In this document: in pieces, positions 15,348-22,842 of the stretch | How positions within the stretch are numbered: the first letter of the stretch is position 1 | Layout of the letters: each line of letters opens with the position of its first letter | Source of the DNA: Thiotrichaceae bacterium | GTDB lineage: Bacteria; Pseudomonadota; Gammaproteobacteria; Thiotrichales; Thiotrichaceae | Length of the DNA stretch: 37,899 nt | Reading direction: 5' to 3' | NCBI GenBank assembly: GCA_026991755.1 | Contig: JALXAX010000183.1 | Coordinates: 1-37,899 of the forward strand | Position numbers and translations under genes: made by a program | The notes under the pieces: generated by a model | Database searches by the model: none | What the model saw: only the letters and a program-made list of their open reading frames with translations | Told to the model about the DNA's origin: nothing

Positions 15348-15380
15348 AAGAGCCTCTACTGTTCTAAGCAGGAGGCTCTT
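15348..15380 (+). promoter_or_regulatory. Hairpin sequestering the kinase Shine-Dalgarno; possible attenuator/terminator
   Basis: AAGAGCCTC (15348-15356) pairs perfectly with GAGGCTCTT (15372-15380), with a further CTG/CAG pairing inside. The only Shine-Dalgarno of the next gene, AGGAGG (15370-15375), is in the 3' arm, 10 bases before its ATG. It is followed by only a short T/A tail (TTTATATA). The stem can act as a weak terminator and as a translation block, lowering kinase output relative to the channel. Confidence 0.75.
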
Positions 15381-15385
15381 TATAT

Positions 15386-17116
15386 ATGCCACACTCTTTA
15401 AAAATCACCATTGGACAACACTCTGATAAAGGCCGCAAAGCCATTAACCAAGACTTCCATGGTGTCTACATCCCTACTGAACCTTTACTCAGCTCAAAGG
15501 GTATTGCCATTGCTATCGCTGATGGGATTAGTAGTAGTGAAGTCAGCCAGATAGCGAGTGAAACGGCCGTTAGTGGTTTTTTAAGCGATTACTATTGCAC
15601 CTCCGAATCGTGGTCCGTCAAAACAGCGGTACAGCGGGTGTTATTTGCCACTAATTCATGGCTATACGCACAAACCAAAAATAGCCAATACCGATTCAAT
15701 AAAGACAAAGGCTATGTCTGTACCTTTAGCACGTTGGTGCTTAAATCAAATACGGCTCATATTTTCCACGCGGGAGACTCACGTGTTTATCGCTTACTGG
15801 ACAATCACCTTGAGCAACTTACCGAAGATCACCGACTATGGATTTCTCAGGAAAAGAACTACCTAAGCCGTGCGTTAGGTATTAATGAACAGCTTGAAAT
15901 TGACTACCAAACCCTGCCTTTAGAAGAAGGTGATGTCTTTATGTTAGCAACCGATGGCATTTATGAATTTGCCCCTGAAGCTTTCATTATCGACACCATC
16001 AACAACCACTCTGATGATTTAGACCAAGCAGCTAAAATCATTTTAGATAAGGCTTATCAACAAGGTAGTACCGATAACCTCACCCTGCAAATCGTTAGGG
16101 TAGACGAACTACCCGCACAAGAAGCCAACGAGCTACATCAACAGTTAACTACGCTACCCTTCCCGCCTGAGTTAAGGCCACGCATGGAGTTTGACGGCTA
16201 TAACATTATCCGTGAGGTTTATATCAGCAGCCGTAGCCACGTGTATTTAGCCGTTGATCAAGCGTCAAACAAGAAGGTAATCCTCAAAACACCTTCTACC
16301 GAATTACAAAATAACACCCAGTATCTAGAGCGTTTCTTGTTGGAAGAATGGATAGCTCGGCGCATCAATAACGCCCACGTACTAAAGGCATGTGAACAAA
16401 CCAGAAAACGTAATTATCTCTATACCGTCACCGAATATATTGAGGGGCAAACGCTGGCACAATGGATGATCGACAACCCAAAACCCAGCATTGAAACGGT
16501 ACGTGGCATTGTCGAGCAAATCGTAGTGGGGCTAAGAGCCTTTCACCGCCAAGAAATGCTGCATCAAGACTTGCGCCCCAATAACATTATGATTGATCAA
16601 ACAGGTACGGTGAAAATCATTGATTTTGGTTCAACCTATGTGGCGGGTGTGATGGAAACTGTTCAGCTAGATGAACAAGAGCATATCTTGGGAACGGCTC
16701 AATATACGGCTCCTGAATATTATTTGGGAGAAAGTGGCACTACCCGCTCGGACTTATTTTCCCTGGGCGTAATCGCCTATCAAATGCTATCGGGCAAATT
16801 ACCTTATGGTACGGATGTAATCAAAGCACGCACCAAAGCCATGCAACACAAACTCAACTATCGTTCGGTATTGCAAGATGATCATGAAATCCCCGCTTGG
16901 GTTGATGAGGCGATACGTAAGACTGTTCACCCTAACCCGCTGAAACGTTATGCGGAGTTATCAGAATTTATTTATGATTTGCGCCACCCCAATAGCACCT
17001 TTTTGAATAAAACACGCCCACCTTTAATGGAAAGGAATCCTGTTGTTTTTTGGAAAGGAATCTCTTTTTTTCTTTTTATAATGGTCATTGTGTTATTGGT
17101 GAAGGATCGGTATTAG
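15386..17116 (+). CDS. Bifunctional PP2C phosphatase / Ser-Thr kinase, membrane-tailed
   Basis: A 576-residue fusion. Residues 5-240 are a PP2C phosphatase with metal-binding acids visible at D23, D46-G47, D131, D190-G and D230-N. Residues 268-540 are a Hanks-type kinase: nucleotide Lys in VILK (K301), catalytic loop HQDLRPNN (D395, N400; Gln replaces the usual Arg), DFG (413-415) and APE (442-444). A single hydrophobic segment (about 552-572) ends the protein, placing both domains in the cytoplasm. Such fusions sit in nitrate/nitrite assimilation clusters (for example beside nasA and nirB in Pseudomonas). I infer control of nitrogen uptake. HQD in place of HRD may favour constitutive activity. 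Confidence 0.88.
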   Translation: MPHSLKITIGQHSDKGRKAINQDFHGVYIPTEPLLSSKGIAIAIADGISSSEVSQIASETAVSGFLSDYYCTSESWSVKTAVQRVLFATNSWLYAQTKNSQYRFNKDKGYVCTFSTLVLKSNTAHIFHAGDSRVYRLLDNHLEQLTEDHRLWISQEKNYLSRALGINEQLEIDYQTLPLEEGDVFMLATDGIYEFAPEAFIIDTINNHSDDLDQAAKIILDKAYQQGSTDNLTLQIVRVDELPAQEANELHQQLTTLPFPPELRPRMEFDGYNIIREVYISSRSHVYLAVDQASNKKVILKTPSTELQNNTQYLERFLLEEWIARRINNAHVLKACEQTRKRNYLYTVTEYIEGQTLAQWMIDNPKPSIETVRGIVEQIVVGLRAFHRQEMLHQDLRPNNIMIDQTGTVKIIDFGSTYVAGVMETVQLDEQEHILGTAQYTAPEYYLGESGTTRSDLFSLGVIAYQMLSGKLPYGTDVIKARTKAMQHKLNYRSVLQDDHEIPAWVDEAIRKTVHPNPLKRYAELSEFIYDLRHPNSTFLNKTRPPLMERNPVVFWKGISFFLFIMVIVLLVKDRY

Positions 17117-17121
17117 AGAAC

Positions 17122-17357
17122 CCTAAATTCCTCAGTTAACCGCTTCCAGCACTGATTAAGCTACTGATAGTATTAAAGTAAGAAGCTTTATCTATCTTCA
17201 CTTATAGAGTGAAGGCGCTACAGCCTATAGAGCAACCCTCTTCGACTGACTGGCTATGTAAAAAAACTCATTAAGGATCAACCATTAATTCCTTTTTTTA
17301 CTACGCCATTCAACCGAAGAGAATCACTCTATAGGCTGTTTAACTGAGGATTTTAGG
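17122..17357. repeat. Miniature inverted-repeat element, family A copy 3
   Basis: 236 bp, termini CCTAAATTCCTCAGTTA / TAACTGAGGATTTTAGG, inverted relative to copy 2. Flanks AGAAC and GTAAC match at three of five bases, so the duplication has drifted. It begins 5 bp after the kinase stop and extends into the 3' end of the DUF779 gene, whose stop it supplies. Confidence 0.88.
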
Positions 17358-17731
17358 GTAACAGGTCGTAAGTTCTCTAATTCCTCATCGGTAAATAATC
17401 GTGATACGGTCATAAAACGTAATCCCAGCGGAATTTCTAAAGAAAAACTTGCGCCGCGACCTTCTGTGACATCAATCGTTAAGTGGGTGTTTTTCCAAAA
17501 TTCAAACTGATCGCCAGCCATATAGAACTCACAATCGTGAATAACACCCAGCATGACATCACGCGAACCGACCATAAAATCACCCACCGCAAAACACATA
17601 GGCGCAGAGCCATCACAGCAACCACCACTTTGGTGGAACATTAAATCGCCATGTTCTTCGCGTAGCTGATCAATCACTGCCATTGCTTTTTCAGTGACTG
17701 TTACACGTTCGCTGAATGGTTTTTGAGTCAT
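17324..17731 (-). CDS. DUF779 protein, element-derived C-terminal tail
   Basis: DUF779 proteins are small partners of NAD-dependent aldehyde dehydrogenases. The conserved core FHQSGGCCDGSAPMCF, HDCEFYMAGDQFEFWKNTHLTIDVTEGRGASFSLE and LRFMTVSRLFTDEEL is intact. The final eleven or so residues (LKSSVKQPIE) and the stop come from the family-A element, so the protein is about 135 instead of the usual 120 or so residues. The paired cysteines suggest metal or redox chemistry, unproven. It follows the aldehyde dehydrogenase gene with a 102-bp gap, same direction. Confidence 0.88.
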   Translation of the reverse strand: MTQKPFSERVTVTEKAMAVIDQLREEHGDLMFHQSGGCCDGSAPMCFAVGDFMVGSRDVMLGVIHDCEFYMAGDQFEFWKNTHLTIDVTEGRGASFSLEIPLGLRFMTVSRLFTDEELENLRPVTLKSSVKQPIE

Positions 17732-17833
17732 TATGGTTATCCAAACATAGAATAAAAACCTCCCTTACATGGCTATAAACCACATAAGGAAGGCGCCTCT
17801 CTCGCTTTTATTTATTACCGAACAAATTACGGC

Positions 17834-19321
17834 CTAAAAGAACCCAAGTGCATTCTTATCATAAGAAATAAGGATATTCTTAGTCATTCGATAATGATTA
17901 AGCATCATCTTATGTGTCTCTCGGCCAATTCCTGATTTCTTCTGTCCACCGAAGGAAGCATGAGCAGGATAAAGGTGATAGCAGTTCGCCCAAATACGTC
18001 CCGCTTGAATACCTCGACTCATGGTTTGCATCTGATGCACATCTCGCGTCCATACGCCTGCACCCAGGCCATACATGGTGTCATTGGCGATTTGTAGCGC
18101 TTCTTCTTCATCTTTAAAAGTAGTTACGCACAAGACAGGGCCAAAGATTTCCTCTTGGAAAACACGCATGCTGTTGTTGCCTTTAAGGACGGTAGGCTGA
18201 ATATAATAACCATTGGGATAGGTCTCATTGTTATACGCTTCACCACCGCAAAGCACCTCTGCTCCTTCTTCCTTACCAATCTGAATATAGTTAAGAATTT
18301 TCTCATATTGATCATTGGAGGCTTGCGCGCCCATCATCGTATCCCCACTCAAGGTATCGCCCATGGTGATGGCTTCAATTCTTTGTAAACAGCGTTCCAT
18401 AAAGGCATCGTAGATACTTTCCTGAATCAAGGCACGGGATGGACAGGTACACACTTCACCTTGGTTGAAAGCAAATAGCACCAGTCCTTCAATAGCTTTA
18501 TCAAAGAACGCATCGTCTTCCTGCATAATGCTTTCAAAGAAGACGTTAGGTGATTTTCCACCTAGCTCTAGCGTTACAGGGATAATATTTTCTGAGGCAT
18601 ATTGCATAATCAAACGCCCCGTTGTGGTTTCACCCGTGAAGGCCACCTTACGAATATCAAAATGGGTCGCTAACGGTTTACCTGCTTCAAGACCAAACCC
18701 GTTCACAATATTTAACACGCCTGCTGGTAATATATCTTCCAGTAATTCCATCACTAACAAAATAGAAACAGGTGTTTGTTCAGCAGGCTTTAGTACCACA
18801 CAGTTGCCTGCCGCTAGCGCGGGTGCAAGCTTCCAGGCCGCCATTAGAATAGGGAAGTTCCAAGGAATAATTTGCCCTACTACACCCAAAGGCTCGTGTA
18901 CTTCCATGGATACGGTGTTTGCATCTAAATCAGATATATCACCCGACTCGCCACGAATGACACCTGCAAAATACCGAAAATGATCAACCGCCAGCGGTAT
19001 ATCCGCAGCCATGGTTTCGCGGATTGCTTTACCGTTGTCCCACGTTTCTGCAGTGGCAAGTACTTCCAAGTTTTGCTCAATAGCGTCTGCAATTTTCAGC
19101 AGCGTATTACTGCGTTCCGCTACGGATGTTTTACCCCAGTCGGCAGATGCTTTTTTAGCGGCCTCTACCGCCAAATCAATATCTTTACCATTAGACCGTG
19201 GAATACGATTGATCACCTCACCATTCACTGGCGAAATATTATCAAAGTATTGACCATCCACAGGCGCAATCCATTGTCCCCCAATGAAATTCTCATACTG
19301 TTCTTTAAAAATGTCTGACAT
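17834..19321 (-). CDS. NAD(P)-dependent aldehyde dehydrogenase (ExaC/AcoD-like)
   Basis: Oxidises an aldehyde, probably acetaldehyde or another short-chain aldehyde, to the acid in the cytoplasm. I chose the ATG at 19321 ([17 protein letters not shown]) because AAGGAG lies before it; an upstream in-frame ATG at 19360 has no clear support. In the resulting 495 residues, N155 (WNFP), general base E252 (LELGGKSPN) and nucleophile C291 (EVCTCPSR) are present. DUF779 downstream and an AraC-type regulator upstream form a common module for alcohol/aldehyde use. Confidence 0.92.
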   Translation of the reverse strand: MSDIFKEQYENFIGGQWIAPVDGQYFDNISPVNGEVINRIPRSNGKDIDLAVEAAKKASADWGKTSVAERSNTLLKIADAIEQNLEVLATAETWDNGKAIRETMAADIPLAVDHFRYFAGVIRGESGDISDLDANTVSMEVHEPLGVVGQIIPWNFPILMAAWKLAPALAAGNCVVLKPAEQTPVSILLVMELLEDILPAGVLNIVNGFGLEAGKPLATHFDIRKVAFTGETTTGRLIMQYASENIIPVTLELGGKSPNVFFESIMQEDDAFFDKAIEGLVLFAFNQGEVCTCPSRALIQESIYDAFMERCLQRIEAITMGDTLSGDTMMGAQASNDQYEKILNYIQIGKEEGAEVLCGGEAYNNETYPNGYYIQPTVLKGNNSMRVFQEEIFGPVLCVTTFKDEEEALQIANDTMYGLGAGVWTRDVHQMQTMSRGIQAGRIWANCYHLYPAHASFGGQKKSGIGRETHKMMLNHYRMTKNILISYDKNALGFF

Positions 19322-19420
19322 CTTTTTCTCCTTATTCTCGCCGTTAAATGATTGATTCACATGAACTAAACCTAGAAAACCAAGCTAACTTATCTAATAG
19401 GCACCTTCCCTAAATTAAAG

Positions 19421-19452
19421 CCCCCCTCAATCCCCTTCACACAGGGGGAAGC
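19421..19452. repeat. Family F C-run/G-run repeat
   Basis: CCCCCCTCAATCCCC then CAGGGGGAAGCT, another member of the family seen at 12836, 22669 and 24558, here upstream of the aldehyde dehydrogenase gene. The 3' arm is shortened by a CACA interruption. Confidence 0.6.
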
Positions 19453-19528
19453 TTGTAGTTCTTATCTAGGAAGATGTCTAATATCATTTGCCACTACGGT
19501 GCTATACTTTTCAGACCTCATCATTAGC

Positions 19529-19734
19529 CTAGGAGGCTGTCCGAGAACTAAGAAGCTACTGCAAATCCTAGGAGCATCATAATCTGACTTTATTGAAATC
19601 GTTAAATATTTAGTGCTTTGCTTGCAAATGACTTAAAAGCGAATGCAGAACAACTATTCGCCTCATTCAATAAACCCAGCTTATGATACTCCTGTGATTT
19701 TCGCTACGCTTCTAGTTCTCAGACAGCCTCCTAG
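19529..19734. repeat. Miniature inverted-repeat element, family C copy 2
   Basis: 206 bp, CTAG at both boundaries (19529-19532, 19731-19734), inverted repeats GGAGGCTGTCCGAGAACTA / TAGTTCTCAGACAGCCTCC. It is inverted relative to copy 1 and carries about 40 bp that copy 1 lacks (near TTTAGTGCTTTGCTTGC). It occupies most of the divergent region between the aldehyde dehydrogenase and AraC-type genes, so it probably reshaped their promoters. Confidence 0.88.
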
Positions 19735-19838
19735 TCAAAGTTTTCATCAGACTTATAAAGTAAGCTTTTTGTAGTGGCTAGACTTGTATAACAGTCCTGA
19801 ATAGTTAAGTGTGAGTCCAAAGTTAGGAGATTAGGCGC

Positions 19839-20774
19839 ATGAAACCCACTGAAACCAAACACCTAGATCGACAACGGGGTAAACATTTACGCCCTCCTAA
19901 ACAGCTGATTGAGAACCGGGTAAGCTTTGCTGGCCCTAACTCCGAGGTAAGTATTTACGATACCTATGAAGCAGCGAAACGCGTACAGCTCAATTCAGGA
20001 GAGTTATTGTTTTGTGGCATGATGACGGGGCGCAAAGTCATGCACATGCCTAATCAAGAGAAAGGGCAGGTGTTTTTACCCCATGAGTGCTTCATTATGG
20101 CACCAGGTGAAGTGGTTGAAATAGACTTCCCAGAAGCTAAAATGGACACTCCAACTACTTGCTTAACGGTCGAGATTTCTAAAGAAAAAGTCAGTGCCAT
20201 TAGCGAACGACTGAGTGATTCCATACCCATGCTAGAAGTCGCCAATGAATGGCAATTTGGTAAACCGATCTTACACACTCATCACTCCAGCGAAACACAA
20301 CGCTTGCTCAACCGACTCACCACCCTATTCACAGAAAACCATCCCGATAGAGACACCTTGATTGATCTGAATGTATCCGAATTGATCATTCGTATGCTGC
20401 GCCATAAAACGCGAGATTTCCTGCTCACTTATTGCAGTAAAGACCCTGAAGCCAATAGTCTGATAGCCGCACTAGACTGGATCAATAGCACGTTATCCAA
20501 ACCACTCAATATAGACCATCTTTGCCGTCATGCAGGCATGAGCCGAAGCCGTTTGTATGTGGAATTTAAGGAGAAAATAGGCTGTTCGCCTGTGGAGTTA
20601 CAACAGCAACTCCGTTTAAAACGCGCTGCCGAACGCATCCGAAACGGTGAAGCCATTACTGCGATAAGCTACGACCTTGGCTTTAACAGCCCTAGCCATT
20701 TTTGCCATCGCTTTAAGAACTTTTTTGGCTGTTCTGCGACGGAATATAAAGTGCGTCAACAGCTGGAAGACTAG
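19839..20774 (+). CDS. AraC-family transcriptional regulator
   Basis: A 311-residue regulator. The C-terminal 100 residues carry two HTH motifs: PLNIDHLCRHAGMSRSRLYV with EFKEKIGCSPVELQQQLRLKRA, then AITAISYDLGFNSPSHFCHRFKNFFGCSATEYK. The N-terminal half (about 25-190) looks like the AraC_N/cupin-type effector domain. It is divergent from the aldehyde dehydrogenase gene and likely controls it. AGGAG precedes the ATG. Its 3' end overlaps the convergent patatin gene by four bases. Confidence 0.9.
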   Translation: MKPTETKHLDRQRGKHLRPPKQLIENRVSFAGPNSEVSIYDTYEAAKRVQLNSGELLFCGMMTGRKVMHMPNQEKGQVFLPHECFIMAPGEVVEIDFPEAKMDTPTTCLTVEISKEKVSAISERLSDSIPMLEVANEWQFGKPILHTHHSSETQRLLNRLTTLFTENHPDRDTLIDLNVSELIIRMLRHKTRDFLLTYCSKDPEANSLIAALDWINSTLSKPLNIDHLCRHAGMSRSRLYVEFKEKIGCSPVELQQQLRLKRAAERIRNGEAITAISYDLGFNSPSHFCHRFKNFFGCSATEYKVRQQLED

Positions 20775-21922
20775 CGTATATGCTCAGCAGACATCACTTG
20801 CTCTGCATAAGCCTTGCCCACTTCACTCAACATATCCATCGTATCTAGCACATCCATTTTACGCATTCGCTTAATTTGCTTTTCAGAATAGTCGGTAATG
20901 CCCAGCTCTTTTGCTAACCAGTCTGCTTCTAAAATCGCATCATAACGGGTGTAAGAAAACAGTGGATTATCCGTTAGCATTTCGTTTTCTAACGTACCCA
21001 TCGCTAGGTCAATTTCATTTGAAGGCCCAATCGGTTTGCCGAACCATTGCATCATTGCCTGATTCAGCTCTGTCGTATCATCCATCAATGACATCAGCGA
21101 CTTAGCCCCACCAATAGCACTCGGTACTAAAGAAAAACCACCTTGCTTTATGTGCTCTCTTTGCTCCCAGCTGCCTGTACCCATAGACAGTATAAAGAGT
21201 TCATCTTCTCCTGTATCCCATTGATAGTGGTAGCCTTTCATGGTAGCCAGCATCAGTAATTGCAAAGCAGGGTTATTGTGTGGGCTGACTCCACCGTCTA
21301 TAAACTTACCCCACACACCTTCTGATATTTTAATAATTTCAGGCGAAAAAAAGCTAGGCGCTGCCGTACTCGCACGAATGATTTGTTTGAGAACATAACT
21401 GCCATTATCGCCATTACCTTCAGCAAAAAACTGCCCATCGGGATTATTATCAACCACCCACACGCTACCCGTATCTAGGCGTTTAGTAACAATACCCAAG
21501 GCTATCCCTTCGCGGGTAATGTCTTTCATCAAGCGGTTTTCGAAATGTTTCTCTAAGCACTCATTAATCGGCTTGGTTGCAAACTTGGCACGAATAATCC
21601 CATAACGAAACCAGCTGTTTTTAAAGATGATTTTACTTAGCTCACGGTAAAGATCATCCAGCTCATCCGCCGTTTTACCGATGGCAATAGCACTGGCGAT
21701 AATAGCCCCTGTTGATGTGCCACCCACTAGTTGGAAATAATCCCGTAGCAGAGCATGAGGGTTATTCGTCTTTTCTCGGATGATGGTCTCTAAACGCTTT
21801 AACAACTGCACCGTGAATAACCCGCGAATGCCACCGCCATCTAGTGCCAGAATACGCTTTTTGCCTTTGCTGAGGACATTCTCACGGAATTTACTATAGG
21901 GATCGTTTTGGGATGTTGGCAT
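20771..21922 (-). CDS. Patatin-like phospholipase
   Basis: A 383-residue lipid acyl hydrolase with the Ser-Asp dyad: oxyanion loop GGGIRG (29-34), nucleophile S70 in GTSTG and D209 in DGG (209-211). No signal peptide is seen, so it is presumably cytoplasmic. The start has GAGGA 8 bases upstream and lies 12 bp after the GDYV-repeat gene, indicating an operon. Patatins of this general type serve as membrane-degrading effectors in some antiphage systems (CBASS CapV), but no nucleotidyltransferase gene is nearby. A housekeeping or lipid-storage role is equally possible. Confidence 0.88.
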   Translation of the reverse strand: MPTSQNDPYSKFRENVLSKGKKRILALDGGGIRGLFTVQLLKRLETIIREKTNNPHALLRDYFQLVGGTSTGAIIASAIAIGKTADELDDLYRELSKIIFKNSWFRYGIIRAKFATKPINECLEKHFENRLMKDITREGIALGIVTKRLDTGSVWVVDNNPDGQFFAEGNGDNGSYVLKQIIRASTAAPSFFSPEIIKISEGVWGKFIDGGVSPHNNPALQLLMLATMKGYHYQWDTGEDELFILSMGTGSWEQREHIKQGGFSLVPSAIGGAKSLMSLMDDTTELNQAMMQWFGKPIGPSNEIDLAMGTLENEMLTDNPLFSYTRYDAILEADWLAKELGITDYSEKQIKRMRKMDVLDTMDMLSEVGKAYAEQVMSAEHIR

Positions 21923-21934
21923 CTATTATCCTCG

Positions 21935-22462
21935 TTACCCTTTCTTGGCTAGCTGATAAGTACCTAAAAAGGAAGATTTAGCGATACGATAGACCTCATT
22001 CAACTGAGGCAAGGGCGACACTAAATAATCCCCCCGTTCTACTCGCTGAGTCTCCCCCCAAGCCGCTTCTAGCTCGAAAGGTGTGTTTTCTACCGCTAAT
22101 AGCGACAACACCATTTCATCCACCTCAACGGCTTGTACTTGGCCTTTGGGTAAATACTCATCCCAGTGACTCTTATCATTATCGTCCTCGTTAGTATCTA
22201 CAGCTTTTGAAAAGCTGTACAAGGTAGGAAATTTATCTTTAGACACTACATAGTGCTCTTTAGAAGAAGTGAGATTCGCCACAATGTAATCCCCCTTGTT
22301 AGCAGTATTAACCGTTTCTTTTTTTCCATCGACAACCGTAGTAACCACCTCTTCTTCACTCGCCTTACGCGCATGGATGGGTTGGAATTTTTGGTAGTGC
22401 TTGGCTGATGCTGTAATAGCTGGGAGTATTTTCTGTTGTAATTGTTGCTGTGAAATAGTCAT
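21935..22462 (-). CDS. Unrecognised protein with duplicated GDY[IL]V module; patatin partner
   Basis: 175 residues, no signal peptide or membrane segment. Two copies of a module are visible: KGDYIVANLTSSKEHYVVSK (56-75) extending to YSFSK, and RGDYLVSPLPQLNEVYRIAK (143-162) extending to YQLAK. They share the pattern GDY[IL]V..L....E.Y.[IV][AS]K..F...Y. This resembles the PGDYG-type domains described in bacterial genomes, a resemblance I cannot confirm. Operonic with the patatin gene 12 bp downstream, so it may regulate, inhibit or deliver the phospholipase. Function unknown. Confidence 0.7.
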   Translation of the reverse strand: MTISQQQLQQKILPAITASAKHYQKFQPIHARKASEEEVVTTVVDGKKETVNTANKGDYIVANLTSSKEHYVVSKDKFPTLYSFSKAVDTNEDDNDKSHWDEYLPKGQVQAVEVDEMVLSLLAVENTPFELEAAWGETQRVERGDYLVSPLPQLNEVYRIAKSSFLGTYQLAKKG

Positions 22463-22548
22463 TTATCCATAAACCTTTTGTTAATCCATATTCTTTGAGA
22501 CCATTGTGTAGCTCCCTTCTTTTTGAAGGGTGTTGCGAAGGATAAATC

Positions 22549-22621
22549 GTAGGTTGGCGCTGAGCTTGCGAAGCCCAACAATCAAAGCCATGTTGGGCTT
22601 CGTCCCTCAGCGCCAACCTAC
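22549..22621. repeat. REP-like palindrome, family E copy 2
   Basis: Runs from GTAGGTTGGCGCTGAG to CTCAGCGCCAACCTAC with inner GCGAAGCCCAACA / TGTTGGGCTTCG arms. The best-preserved stem of the family. It lies upstream of the GDYV-repeat/patatin operon, followed on the right by family-F and family-G repeats, which together fill the 364-bp gap 22463-22826. Confidence 0.82.
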
Positions 22622-22668
22622 AAGACATACTTTGCTTTGCTATCATGTCAATAGGTCTCATAACTCTT

Positions 22669-22703
22669 AAATCCCCCTCAATCCCCCTTTATTAAGGGGG
22701 GAG
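22669..22703. repeat. Family F C-run/G-run repeat
   Basis: AAATCCCCCTCAATCCCCC, then TTTATTAAGGGGG. The most complete stem of the family here. Located between the TIR-DUF1566 gene and the GDYV-repeat operon, where it could reduce read-through. Confidence 0.65.
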
Positions 22704-22772
22704 GCTGCATATACAAGTAGCATACATTCCATCAATGATCATACTGTTAGAGTATAGAATAAGAAGTCTTGA

Positions 22773-22842
22773 GGACGTGCGGCTTTAGCCGCGCATAAAC
22801 GGCACGGTAGTGGCGCACTGGCGCGACTAAAATCGCACGTCC
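22773..22842. repeat. Palindromic repeat G, overlapping the end of the TIR gene
   Basis: GGACGTGCGGCTTTAGCC ... GACTAAAATCGCACGTCC with a second inner GCGC pairing. The right arm provides the last codons (DVRF) and the TAG stop of the TIR-DUF1566 gene. Only one copy is in the window. Confidence 0.75.

Noticed and set aside
20771-21922. CBASS-type interpretation of the patatin gene
   Set aside because: No CD-NTase, E1/E2/JAB or other CBASS component is within the window.
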